The position numbers were made by a program, and so were the translations under genes. A DNA stretch of 64,000 nucleotides from Sorangium cellulosum So0157-2 (GTDB taxonomy: Bacteria > Myxococcota_A > Polyangia > Polyangiales > Polyangiaceae): the NCBI RefSeq assembly GCF_000418325.1, contig NC_021658.1, positions 11,980,001-12,044,000 of the forward strand. Reading direction: 5' to 3'. Each line of letters starts with the position of its first letter. Position 1 is the first letter of the stretch. This document shows, piece after piece, positions 35,949 to 44,294 of the stretch. The notes beneath the pieces were generated by a model that worked only from the letters and a program-made list of their open reading frames with translations, was not told where the DNA came from and searched no databases.

Positions 35949-36583
35949 AGGGCACCTCCAAGGGTCGCTTCGGCGTGGAAGACGGTGGGCTTGAGCACCT
36001 CGAACGCGGCCAGCTGCTCGCTCGTCAGGCCGAGCTCGCGGGCGGCCGTGTAGGGGCTCTCGGGCACGAGATCGAGCTCGAAGGTGTCCTCGAAGAGCTC
36101 GGCGAGCCCCTCGTGCGCGCGCGGCGACTGGTTCCAGAACCGCACGACGCCGGCCTCCAGGTTCCAGGAGAGGTCGACGACCTTCATCACCGGCATGAGC
36201 TGCGCGCGGAGCTTCCTCGACACGACCGTCCGGAGCTCCTCCTTCTCGCGCCGCCCGAGCTTCTCGCGGCCGCGCTTGGCGAGGTGCTCCCGCTCCGCCT
36301 CGGCGAAGTGCGCCTTGAAGAGCGCCGCGGGCACCTGCCAGCGATCGGTCCTGAGGCCGAGGTTGAGGTACGAGTTGAAGAAGATCTTGCCGTGATCGAG
36401 CTCGCAATCGAGCGGGTTCTCGATGGAGCACCACCCGGCGCGCTGCTCCGCGTCCTCGTCGACCGTCAGCGGCCGGAACGCGCGGAGCTGGATTCGCTCG
36501 ACGAACTTGTCGCGGAACCCCTCGGGGAGGTCGCCGCGGACATAGAACTTCGAGAATGAGATGGATCCTTTGAGTGCGCCCAA
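35945..36583 (-). CDS. rdgC: RdgC-like recombination-associated protein
   Basis: 212 residues. I start it at the TTG at 36583, preceded by AAAGGACG; the ATG at 36643 would add 20 residues without family character. N-terminal KGSISFSKFYVRGDLP; GWCSIENPLD in the middle; then the family hallmark REKLGRREKEELRTVVSRKL, followed by VVDLSWNLEAGVVRFWNQS and a C-terminal FELDLVPESPY. RdgC proteins form rings around duplex DNA and modulate RecA loading at forks. It is shorter than the ~300-residue E. coli protein. Translationally coupled to 35948. Confidence 0.65.
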   Translation of the reverse strand: MGALKGSISFSKFYVRGDLPEGFRDKFVERIQLRAFRPLTVDEDAEQRAGWCSIENPLDCELDHGKIFFNSYLNLGLRTDRWQVPAALFKAHFAEAEREHLAKRGREKLGRREKEELRTVVSRKLRAQLMPVMKVVDLSWNLEAGVVRFWNQSPRAHEGLAELFEDTFELDLVPESPYTAARELGLTSEQLAAFEVLKPTVFHAEATLGGAL

Positions 36584-36727
36584 ATGATCGTCCTTTCGTC
36601 CCGTGAAGGCGAAGGAGGTAGCCGAGCGGATCTGGGGGGTCAAAAAACCGGACGCCGCGGCGCCGCCGTGGAGGCGACGCGCGGGGCGGGCGCCGGCCGC
36701 GGGCGGGAGCGGCGCGGCGCGCTCGGA

Positions 36728-37132
36728 TCAGAGCGGCTGGGCGAGCGGCGGGCGCCGCCAGCGGCCCGCGAACGGGCCGGTGAGGTAGAAGCGGTAGCGA
36801 AGGAAGTACGGCCGCTCGTCGGGACCACAGAACGCGACGGTGGACCGCGCGAAGCGCCCGAAGGCGTCGTCGCCGGGAGCCGCCGCGGGCGTGTGGCCGA
36901 GGGCCGGCGCGGGCGTCGCGGGGAAGCGCGATGGCGCGCCCGCGAGGAACCCGTACGGCAGGGCGCACGGCGCGGGCGGAGGAGGCGACGGCGACGCGTC
37001 GCCGCCCGGGTCCGGAGCGGCCGGCTCCTCGGGCGGGACGTCGGTCGCGGCAGCGACGCAGGCCGCCGCGGCGCCCGCCGGCAACGTGAGGAGAACCAGC
37101 ACACACCACGCGCCGCCGCTCGCCCTGGGCAC
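36728..37132 (-). CDS. Small secreted protein of unknown function
   Basis: 134 residues. Hydrophobic leader WCVLVLLTLPAGAAAACVAAA could be a signal peptide or lipoprotein signal. A Pro/Asp/Ala-rich spacer follows, then a more structured end FGRFARSTVAFCGPDERPYFLRYRFYLTGPFAG. Cysteines at CALPYG and FCGPDE may pair. No family recognised. The bases from here to ychF (37133-37345) show no gene I can support. Confidence 0.5.
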   Translation of the reverse strand: MPRASGGAWCVLVLLTLPAGAAAACVAAATDVPPEEPAAPDPGGDASPSPPPPAPCALPYGFLAGAPSRFPATPAPALGHTPAAAPGDDAFGRFARSTVAFCGPDERPYFLRYRFYLTGPFAGRWRRPPLAQPL

Positions 37133-37345
37133 CGCCGCCTCCGTTCACGAGGCGCAAGGCCGGCCGGAACGCCGGCGGTCGCGGCCGGTACACCGCGCCT
37201 GCGCACACGGCCCAGGAGCAACGGCGATGCCGCGCAGCCCGCGAAGCAGGGGCACGCGCCCAGCAGGAGCGTGCGCGGAGCAGGGGCGCTGCGCGCGCCC
37301 TCGGGAGGACCCGCGGCGAGCGGGCGCGCTCGAGGAGCGGACGGA

Positions 37346-38437
37346 TCAGACGTTGAAGAGGAAGTGCGTGACGTCGCCGTCCTGGAAGACGTACGTCTTG
37401 CCCTCCACACGCAGCTTGCCGGCGCTGCGGATGGCGGCCTCGGTCCGGTGCTCGACGAGGTCGTCCACGCTGTAGACCTCCGCCCGGATGAAGCCCTTCT
37501 CGAAATCGCTGTGGATGACCCCCGCGGCCTGCGGCGCCGTGCACCCGACCGGGATCGTCCAGGCGCGGATCTCCTTGGGACCGGCCGTGTAGTAGCTCTG
37601 GAGGCCGAGGAGCCGGTAGGCCTCGCGCGCGAGCGTCGCGAGCGCCGGCTCCTTCATCCCCAGGCTCTCGAGCATCTCCGCGCGCTCCTCGGGCGCGAGC
37701 TCGTTCAGCTCGGCCTCGAGCTTGCTGCACACCGGCACGACGCCGCTGCCCTCGGAGGCGGCGCGCTCGCGCACCTTCGCCGCGAGCGGGCCCGTGCCGG
37801 AGACGTCGGACTCGTCGACGTTCGCCACGTAAAGGACCTTCTTCGAGGTGATGAGCCCGAACGTCTTCACGACCTTCCGCTGCTCGTCGTCGAAGGAGAG
37901 CCCGCGGACCGGCTTGCCCGCCTGGAGCGCCTCGAGACACCGCTCCATGAGGGCGATCTTCGGCAGGAGCTCCTTGTCGCCCTTCGCCTGCTTCTTCGTG
38001 CGCTCCAGCATCCCCTCGAGCGAGCCGAGGTCGGCCAGCATGAGCTCCGTCTCGATCGTGTCGATGTCGCGGAGCGGATCGACGCCGCCGTCGACGTGCA
38101 CGACGTCGGCGACCGTGAAGCAGCGGACGACGTGGAGGATCGCGTCTACCTCACGGATATGGCTCAAGAATTTGTTCCCGAGCCCCTCGCCCGTGCTCGC
38201 GCCGCGCACGAGCCCGGCGATGTCGACCACCCGCACCATGGCGGGGACGATCTTCTCGCTCTTGATGTACTTCGCGAGCGTCGCGAGCCGATCGTCAGGG
38301 ACAGGGACGGCGCCGACGTTGGGCTCGATCGTGCAGAACGGGTAGTTCTGCGCCTCGGCCTTCGCGGCCGTCAGGGCGTTGAACAGGGTGCTCTTGCCCA
38401 CGTTGGGCAGTCCGACGATGCCGACCTCGACGCTCAT
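37346..38437 (-). CDS. ychF: YchF/OLA1-family GTPase-fold ATPase
   Basis: 363 residues from the ATG at 38437. P-loop VGLPNVGKSTLFNALT, switch region FCTIEPNVGAVPVPD, Walker B VDIAGLVRGASTGEGLG, and the ATP-preferring NVDESD in place of the usual NKxD. C-terminal TGS domain (VIHSDFEKGFIRAEVYSVDDL). It binds the ribosome and hydrolyses ATP in the oxidative and stress response. Single gene, full length. Confidence 0.95.
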   Translation of the reverse strand: MSVEVGIVGLPNVGKSTLFNALTAAKAEAQNYPFCTIEPNVGAVPVPDDRLATLAKYIKSEKIVPAMVRVVDIAGLVRGASTGEGLGNKFLSHIREVDAILHVVRCFTVADVVHVDGGVDPLRDIDTIETELMLADLGSLEGMLERTKKQAKGDKELLPKIALMERCLEALQAGKPVRGLSFDDEQRKVVKTFGLITSKKVLYVANVDESDVSGTGPLAAKVRERAASEGSGVVPVCSKLEAELNELAPEERAEMLESLGMKEPALATLAREAYRLLGLQSYYTAGPKEIRAWTIPVGCTAPQAAGVIHSDFEKGFIRAEVYSVDDLVEHRTEAAIRSAGKLRVEGKTYVFQDGDVTHFLFNV

Positions 38438-38535
38438 GGCGCGCACGTCTAGCACAGGGAGGGTCGCGCGGCCCGGCGCCGCGGCAGATCCGCCCTAAGG
38501 GGCTTCCGGACCCGCGATGGCTTCGCCGCCGTCCG

Positions 38536-39486
38536 TCAGCGCCGCGCGCGAGCCGGCGCGCGCAGGGCGCCGGCGAGGTGGTCGACGAACGCGCGCACCC
38601 GCGCGGGCAGAAATCGCGACGGGAGATACACCGCGACGACCCGGCGGCGCACCGGCAGCCACCCGGCGAGCACCTCGCGCAGGCGGCCGGCGGCGACGTC
38701 GTCCGCGACGAGGTACGCGGGGAGCTCCGCCAGGCCGAGGCCGGCGCGCGTCGCCTCGAGCACCGCGAGGACGCTGTCGCTCGAGAAGACCGCGGGCACC
38801 CGCGCCGGCGCCTCGGCGCCGCCGGGCTCGACGAGGCGAAAGACGACGTGCGACGCGCCGCCCGGGCCGTAGCGGAGCCCGGCGTGCGCGCCGAGCTCGG
38901 CCGCGTCGCGCGGGGCGCGGCGCCGGCGGAGGTAGCCCGGGCTCGCGTAGAGGCCGCGCCGGTCGTCCTCGAGCGGGCGCGCGACGAGCTCGGCGGGCGG
39001 GGCGGTGACCATGCGGACCGCGACGTCGATCCGCTCCTCGACAAGGTCGGCGAGCCGGTCGCCGCAGCGGAGATCGACGGTCACGCCCGGGTGCTCGGCC
39101 TGGAAGCGCGCGCAGATCGGGGCGACGCGGCACGCGCCGTAGACCGCCGGCGCCGCGACGCGCAGGGGGCCGCGCACCGCCTGGTCGCGCGCCGCGATGT
39201 CGCGCTCGAGCGACTCGACGTCGGCGAGGAGCTGCCGGCCGCGCGCGACGTACGCCTCGCCGAGATCGGTGAGCGAGACCCGGCGCGTCGTGCGCTGCAC
39301 GAGCCGCACGCCGAGCCGCGCCTCCGCGCGGGAGACGGCCTTGCTCACGGCCGACGGGGTGAGCCCCAGCCGCTCCGCCGCCGCGGAGAACGAGCGCAGA
39401 TCCGCGATCGCGACCAGGAGCCTCAGCGCGTGCGCGGCCTCGCTCGGGTCGATCGAGGAACCGAGCTCACGAATCTTCGCCTCCAC
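38536..39486 (-). CDS. LysR-family transcriptional regulator
   Basis: 316 residues. N-terminal winged helix LRLLVAIADLRSFSAAAERLGLTPSAVSKAVSRAE, with VRLVQRTTRRVSLTDLGEAY; linker helix; then an effector domain split in two sub-lobes (RVAAPAVYGACRVAPICARF, VRMVTAPPAELVARPL). It is of the single-factor type that binds near a divergent gene. The nearest gene on the other side is the reverse-strand aminotransferase, so the target is not clear. No inducer prediction is possible. Confidence 0.9.
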   Translation of the reverse strand: MEAKIRELGSSIDPSEAAHALRLLVAIADLRSFSAAAERLGLTPSAVSKAVSRAEARLGVRLVQRTTRRVSLTDLGEAYVARGRQLLADVESLERDIAARDQAVRGPLRVAAPAVYGACRVAPICARFQAEHPGVTVDLRCGDRLADLVEERIDVAVRMVTAPPAELVARPLEDDRRGLYASPGYLRRRRAPRDAAELGAHAGLRYGPGGASHVVFRLVEPGGAEAPARVPAVFSSDSVLAVLEATRAGLGLAELPAYLVADDVAAGRLREVLAGWLPVRRRVVAVYLPSRFLPARVRAFVDHLAGALRAPARARR

Positions 39487-39543
39487 GCGCCGATTGTACG
39501 CCGCGTCCGCCGAAGCTCGCCGTCCGGCGCTCGCTCGAGGTGC

Positions 39544-39572
39544 CTCGCGCGCTCCTCCTGCCCGCGCGCGAG
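39544..39572 (-). terminator. Hairpin at the end of the amino-sugar operon
   Basis: Eight-bp stem ctcgcgcg (39544-39551) and cgcgcgag (39565-39572), 13-base loop, just beyond the aminotransferase stop at 39584 (reverse strand). Confidence 0.35.
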
Positions 39573-39583
39573 AGGGCCGACCG

Positions 39584-40696
39584 TCAGCCGAAGAACGCGC
39601 GGATCGCGGCCGCCACGCGGGCGACCTCGTCCCCCGTGAGCTCGGGGAAGATGGGGAGCGCGAGCGTCTCGCGCGCGGCGGACTCGGCGACCGGGAGGGC
39701 GCCGGCGGGCGGGCCGAGCGGCGCGAAGCAGGGCTGAAGGTGGAGCGGCGCCGGGTAGTAGATCTCGGCGCCGATGCCCCGCGCGGCGAGGAAGCTCCGC
39801 AAGCGGTCGCGCAGGGACGCGTCGTGCAGGCGAATCACGTACTGGTTGAACGTGTGCCCGGCGTCGCCGGCGTCCGGCAGCGAGATCGGCAGGCCCGCGC
39901 CGCCGAGGAGCGACGCGTACTGCGCGGCGTGATCGCGCCGCCGCTCGAGGAGCGCGCCGAGCCGCGGCAGCTTGCGCCGGAGGAGCGCCGCCTGGAGCGC
40001 GTCGAGCCGGAAGTTGCCGCCGACCAGCGTGTGGCGGTGCTTCTCGCGAGCGCCCTGCGCCCGCAGCGCGCGGACGCGATCGGCGAGGTCGCCGTCGTCG
40101 GTGGTCACGAGCCCGCCGTCGCCGAAGCCGCCGAGGTTCTTGGTCGGGAAGAACGAGAAGCACCCGAGGAGCCCGAGCGCGCCCGCGCGGCGGCCCGCGC
40201 GCTCGGCGCCGAACGCCTGGGCCGCGTCCTCGAGGACCGGCACGCCCCGCGCGACGGCGAGGAGCTCGTCCATGGGCGCGCAGGCGCCGAAGAGGTGGAC
40301 GGCGACGACCGCCCGGGTGCGCGCGGTCAGCGCGCGCGCCAGGGAGGCGGGATCCAGGTTGAAGGAGCCGGGGAGCACGTCCGCGAAGACCGGCCGCGCG
40401 CCGGTGCGATGGACGGCGCCCGCGGTCGCGAAGAAGGTGTACGCGGGGCACACCACCTCGTCGCCCGCGCCGACGCCGAGCGCCATCAGCGCGGCGAGCA
40501 GCGCGTCGGTGCCGGACGAGACGCCGATCGCGTGCCGGACGCCGAGGTACGCGGCGCACTCCGACTCGAAGGCCTCGACCTCCGGACCGAGGATGTAGCG
40601 GCCGCTCTGGACCACCGACTGGAACACGGCGGTGAGCTCGTCCCGCAGGGCGAGATCGCCGCGGGCGCGATCGAAGAAGGGGACCGGCGGCGTCAT
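39584..40696 (-). CDS. DegT/DnrJ/EryC1-type sugar aminotransferase
   Basis: 370 residues from the ATG at 40696; the frame upstream belongs to the acetyltransferase in another reading. PLP-lysine in FFPTKNLGGFGDGG, the cofactor Asp in VLEDAAQAFGAE, and the substrate region TLVGGNFRLDALQAALLRRKL. It transfers an amino group to a keto-sugar nucleotide, as WbpE does in making the 3-amino group of UDP-GlcNAc3NAcA. Start overlaps the acetyltransferase stop (ATGA). The dehydrogenase of that pathway is not in the window. Confidence 0.9.
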   Translation of the reverse strand: MTPPVPFFDRARGDLALRDELTAVFQSVVQSGRYILGPEVEAFESECAAYLGVRHAIGVSSGTDALLAALMALGVGAGDEVVCPAYTFFATAGAVHRTGARPVFADVLPGSFNLDPASLARALTARTRAVVAVHLFGACAPMDELLAVARGVPVLEDAAQAFGAERAGRRAGALGLLGCFSFFPTKNLGGFGDGGLVTTDDGDLADRVRALRAQGAREKHRHTLVGGNFRLDALQAALLRRKLPRLGALLERRRDHAAQYASLLGGAGLPISLPDAGDAGHTFNQYVIRLHDASLRDRLRSFLAARGIGAEIYYPAPLHLQPCFAPLGPPAGALPVAESAARETLALPIFPELTGDEVARVAAAIRAFFG

Positions 40697-41367
40697 CCCT
40701 CGTCGCCCTCCGCCGGGGGGAGATCGCGGTAATGGCGCGCGGCCGCGGCGCGGGGCGCCGGCAGCGGCGCGTCCTCGTCGAGGTCGAGGCAACGGACGAT
40801 GTCGCCGCGGCGCTCGTAACGATAGCCGCTCTCGGGGCAGCGCATCAGGCCGTCGCGCGAGGCGACGAGCTTGTGACCGTGGCGGCTCATCCAGCCGGTG
40901 CGCCGGGCCGGCACGCCGGTGACGAGCGCGTAGTCGGGGACGTCGCGGGTGACCACGGCGCCGGCGCCGATGAACGCGTGGCGCCCGATCGTGACGCCGC
41001 AGACGATGGTGGCGTTGGCGCCCACGGTGGCGCCGCGGCGGATGCGCGTCCTGTCGAGGAAGGCGCGGCGGTCGATCTGCGCGCGCGGGTTGACGACGTT
41101 GGTGAGGACGGCGGAGGGGCCGAGGAACACGTCGTCCTCGACCAGGGCGCCGTCATAAACAGACACGTTGTTCTGGATCCGGACGCCATCGCCGATGACG
41201 GCGGTGCCGGCGACGAAGACGTTCTGCCCGAGGACGCAGTCGCGGCCGATGCGCGCGCCCGCGGAGACGTGGCAGAAGTGCCATATCCTCGTGCCCTCGC
41301 CGATGTCGCACGGCTCGTCGATGCACGCCGACGCATGCGCGAAGAACGGCCTCGCGGGCTGGCTCAC
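40693..41367 (-). CDS. Left-handed beta-helix N-acetyltransferase (WbpD/WlbB-like)
   Basis: 224 residues from a GTG at 41367 that overlaps the upstream stop. Hexapeptide repeats build the helix: DIGEGTRIWHFCHV, ARIGRDCVLGQNVFV, VRIQNNVSVYDGALVED, ATVGANATIVCGVTIGRHAFIGA, AVVTRDVPDYALVTGVPARR. The catalytic His is likely in WHFCH. It acetylates the amino group made by the DegT enzyme, giving a diacetamido sugar. C-terminal extension with two Cys (MRCPESGYRYE, VRCLDLDE) as in longer WbpD-like proteins. Confidence 0.85.
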   Translation of the reverse strand: MSQPARPFFAHASACIDEPCDIGEGTRIWHFCHVSAGARIGRDCVLGQNVFVAGTAVIGDGVRIQNNVSVYDGALVEDDVFLGPSAVLTNVVNPRAQIDRRAFLDRTRIRRGATVGANATIVCGVTIGRHAFIGAGAVVTRDVPDYALVTGVPARRTGWMSRHGHKLVASRDGLMRCPESGYRYERRGDIVRCLDLDEDAPLPAPRAAAARHYRDLPPAEGDEG

Positions 41368-43034
41368 GGCGCCGCCTCCGGCGCCGGGTCGGCGGGAGGC
41401 GCGGGGCGCCGGGCGCGGTCCTCCGGCGCGGCGCGGTCCTCCGGCGCGCCAGCCGCCGAGGGCGCGGCCCAGAGCCCGAAGGCGCCGCGCGTCGCGAGCG
41501 GCGGGCCGGCGAGGTCGAGCACCGGCGGCCGGACGCGCCCGATGAGGTAGACGGCGCCGAGCGCCGCGGCGCGGCGCGCGAGCGACGCGGGGTCGTCGAA
41601 GCTCGAGCGGACCGGAGGATCGCGCGGGTCGATCGAGCGATCCGGGTGCGCGCCCCGGGGACGGCCCAAGGCGGCGAGCGTCGCGAGGTGGCCATAGTCG
41701 ACGACCTCGATCAGGAGGGGCGCCGAGGGAGGCGTGAGCTCCGCGGCGGCGCGGCCGATGGCGACCTCGTCGGTGCGCGGGTTGAAGTGCTCGCGGCGCA
41801 GGTGGGGGCGGAAGAAGAGGCCGACGCAGAGCACGGCGAGGAGCGCGCCGCCGAGCGCCCGCCGCGCCCCGGACGAGGCGCCGCGGAAGGCGCGCGCCAG
41901 GAGATCGCCGACGGCGAGCGCGAGCAGGAGCAAGGCGAGGAGGGTGGCGCGCTCGGGGTGATGCGTGGGCGCGCCGTCGCGCACGAGCGCGAGCGAGAGC
42001 GCGGCGATCTGGAGGGCGGCGACCGCGCCGGGGAGCGCGTACGGACGGGCGGCGCGGAGGAGCGGCGGGAACGGGCGGGGCGCCCCCGGCGCGGCGCCGC
42101 GGCGCGCGCGCCAGGCGACGAGGGCGAGGGCGATGGGGCTCAGGAAGAGCTCGGGTTCCTCGCGGACCATCGCGGCGGGATACGCGAAGAGCCGCAGCAG
42201 GGAGCCGTCGCTGCCCGGGCCGAGCGCGCTGCGGTACGAGGCGACGCGGGCCAGGAAGTGCAGCGCCTCCCCGTGGGCGACGCGGTTCCAGGCGATCCAC
42301 GCGGCGGGCCCGGCGAGCGCCGCGAACGCCGCGAGCGCGAGCGTCGCCTGCGCGGCGCGGCCCTGGCCGAGGCGGGCGGCCGAGAGCAGCGCCATCGCGG
42401 CGAAGACGGCGGCAACGGGCCAGGGCTCGTACCGGGAGAGCGTCGCCAGCGCGAGCGCGAGCGCGCCGAGGAGGGCGCGGCCGGCCAGGGGCGCAGGCCC
42501 GGCCGGCGGCGTGACGAGCGACGCCACCGCGAACAGCGTGAGGGCCGCGGTCGGCAGCTCGGGGACCGTCGACACGCCGAGGCAGGCGCTCCACGGAAAC
42601 GCGCCGGCGACCAGCGTGCCGGCGAGCGCGGCGCGGCGGTCGCCCGTGATCCAGCGGGCGGAGATGTAGATGAGCGCGGACGACGCGACGCCGAGCACGA
42701 AGGCGACGGCGCGGGCGACCTCGAGGGTCGGCGCGAAGACGCGGAAGAGCGCGCCGTTGAGCCAGAAGGGGACGGGGAGCCAGCTCGTCCCGGTCGGGTC
42801 GAGCCGGGGCGCGTCGGCCCACGCCTGCGCGAGGACCACGCGCGCGAAGTCGTCGTCGCTGACCGCGCGGAAGCCGAGCGCGAGGACGAGCGCGGAGACT
42901 GCAGCCTTGGCGAGGGCGACGAGGGCAAGGTCGCGCGCGAGAGGGACGGCGGAGGTCACGGCCTCACCCGCGAACGACCCCGCGTCGAGCGCCCTGCCCG
43001 CTTCCCTCCCCGGCGCGGGAGCGGGCCGCAGCAC
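41364..43034 (-). CDS. GT39-like multi-span membrane glycosyltransferase
   Basis: 556 residues, about eleven membrane spans. An early periplasmic loop has the acidic pair expected of the family (VSDDDFARVVLAQAWAD), and the segment TSWLPVPFWLNGALFRVF follows as in ArnT/PMT proteins. They transfer a sugar from a polyprenyl-phosphate donor, such as the mannose donor made at 48103, to a lipid or protein acceptor. The start at 43034 gives an Arg/Ala leader; a GTG at 42959 is also possible. The C-terminus is a Pro/Ala-rich cytoplasmic tail. Its stop overlaps the acetyltransferase start. Confidence 0.7.
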   Translation of the reverse strand: MLRPAPAPGREAGRALDAGSFAGEAVTSAVPLARDLALVALAKAAVSALVLALGFRAVSDDDFARVVLAQAWADAPRLDPTGTSWLPVPFWLNGALFRVFAPTLEVARAVAFVLGVASSALIYISARWITGDRRAALAGTLVAGAFPWSACLGVSTVPELPTAALTLFAVASLVTPPAGPAPLAGRALLGALALALATLSRYEPWPVAAVFAAMALLSAARLGQGRAAQATLALAAFAALAGPAAWIAWNRVAHGEALHFLARVASYRSALGPGSDGSLLRLFAYPAAMVREEPELFLSPIALALVAWRARRGAAPGAPRPFPPLLRAARPYALPGAVAALQIAALSLALVRDGAPTHHPERATLLALLLLALAVGDLLARAFRGASSGARRALGGALLAVLCVGLFFRPHLRREHFNPRTDEVAIGRAAAELTPPSAPLLIEVVDYGHLATLAALGRPRGAHPDRSIDPRDPPVRSSFDDPASLARRAAALGAVYLIGRVRPPVLDLAGPPLATRGAFGLWAAPSAAGAPEDRAAPEDRARRPAPPADPAPEAAP

Positions 43035-43040
43035 GCGAGC

Positions 43041-43313
43041 CTACTTCTCCTGGGATCGCTCGAACTCGCGCAGCTCGCGGTCGCCCGCCGACGAGAGGTA
43101 GGCGAGCGCCACGCTCGTCGTCATGAAGACGGCGGCGCAGATGGCCGTGAGGCGGGTCATGAAGTTGCCCGCGCCGCGGCCGCCGAACACCTGGGCCGTC
43201 GCGCCGCCCATGGCCGAGCCCATCCCGCCCCCGCGACCCTGCTGGAGGAGCACGACGAGGATCAGGAACAGACAGACGAACACGTGCACGATGTTGAGGA
43301 ACGTGTGAAGCAT
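43041..43313 (-). CDS. secG: Protein translocase subunit SecG
   Basis: 90 residues with the SecG pattern: an N-terminal span (IVHVFVCLFLILVVLLQ), the Gly-rich cytoplasmic loop QQGRGGGMGSAMGG followed by FGGRGAGNFMTRLT, and a second span (AICAAVFMTTSVALAYLSS). It assists SecYE in preprotein export. Located after the glycolysis trio, as in many proteobacteria. Confidence 0.93.
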   Translation of the reverse strand: MLHTFLNIVHVFVCLFLILVVLLQQGRGGGMGSAMGGATAQVFGGRGAGNFMTRLTAICAAVFMTTSVALAYLSSAGDRELREFERSQEK

Positions 43314-43417
43314 CGGCGTCTTTCTGCTGGGTCGTTCTGGCCTGCGCGACGGGCCCAGGGGGCAAACGTGCGAGAGGGATGCGAGAGGGGTGCGAGGTAG
43401 CCGAGGGGGCAGGCCGG

Positions 43418-43441
43418 CGCCCCCGCCGCGAGGCGGGGGCG
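43418..43441 (-). terminator. Strong hairpin after tpiA
   Basis: Perfect 10-bp stem cgcccccgcc (43418-43427) and ggcgggggcg (43432-43441) with a 4-base loop, 11 bases beyond the tpiA stop on the reverse strand. It may end or attenuate the glycolytic transcript before secG. Confidence 0.55.
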
Positions 43442-43451
43442 GCCCGCCGAT

Positions 43452-44294
43452 CTACCCCTGTTCGGCGCGCTCCGCCAGTCGGTGCGCGGCGTCGACGATC
43501 TTGGCGAAGCCGGCGGCGTCGAGCGAAGCCCCGCCGACCAGGGCGCCGTCGATGTCGTCCTGGGCGAGCAGCCCCTCGGCGTTGTCGGCCTTCACGCTGC
43601 CGCCGTAGAGGATGCGCGTGACGCCGGCGAGGTCCTCCGAGGCCTTCGCGAGCAGGCCGCGGATGAACGCGTGCACCTCCTGGGCGTCCTCGGCGCGCGC
43701 GACCTTGCCCGTCCCGATCGCCCAGACCGGCTCGTAGGCGATGACGCCGAAGCCGGGCTGCTTGGCGAGCTCGTCGAGGAAGGCGCGGACCTGCCGCTCG
43801 ACCACGGCGAGCGTGTCGCCCGCCTCGCGCTGCTCGAGCGTCTCGCCGACGCAGACGATGGGGCGCAGCTCGGCCGCGATCGCCGAGGCGACCTTCCGGG
43901 CCACCGACTCATCGGTCTCGGCGAACAGCTGCCGCCGCTCGCTGTGGCCGAGGATGACCCAGGTCGCGCCCGCGTCCTTGAGCATGCCCGAGGAGATCTC
44001 GCCGGTGAACGCCCCGGAGACCTCGGCGCTCATGTTCTGCGCGGCGATGCCGACCTCGCTCTTCGCCTCCGCGAGCTCGTGCGCCACGGCGGCGATCGCG
44101 GTGAACGGCGGCGCGACCACCACCTCGGCCCGAGTGAGCTCGCGGGTCACCTTGGCGACGGCCGCCGCCAGCGGGCAGGCGTCCTGCCCGCCGGCGTTCA
44201 TCTTCCAATTGCCGGCGATGAGCGGACGACGCGAGCCCGCCCGCGGGGCGGCGCCCGTGGCTTCGGGCGCGCCCCCGTCGTTCACGGGCTTCAC
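43452..44294 (-). CDS. tpiA: Triosephosphate isomerase
   Basis: 280 residues, ~25 longer than typical because of an N-terminal Ala/Gly/Arg leader. Start is the GTG at 44294, overlapping the pgk stop (GTGA). Catalytic Lys in AGNWKMN, His in WVILGHSERR, Glu in IAYEPVWAIGTGK; phosphate loop YGGSVKADNAEGLL. Interconverts DHAP and glyceraldehyde-3-phosphate. Confidence 0.96.
   Translation of the reverse strand: MKPVNDGGAPEATGAAPRAGSRRPLIAGNWKMNAGGQDACPLAAAVAKVTRELTRAEVVVAPPFTAIAAVAHELAEAKSEVGIAAQNMSAEVSGAFTGEISSGMLKDAGATWVILGHSERRQLFAETDESVARKVASAIAAELRPIVCVGETLEQREAGDTLAVVERQVRAFLDELAKQPGFGVIAYEPVWAIGTGKVARAEDAQEVHAFIRGLLAKASEDLAGVTRILYGGSVKADNAEGLLAQDDIDGALVGGASLDAAGFAKIVDAAHRLAERAEQG

Noticed and set aside
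36583..36643. ATG start at 36643 for the RdgC-like gene
   Set aside because: No ribosome binding site of similar quality, and the extra 20 residues lack family character; the TTG at 36583 has AAAGGACG.
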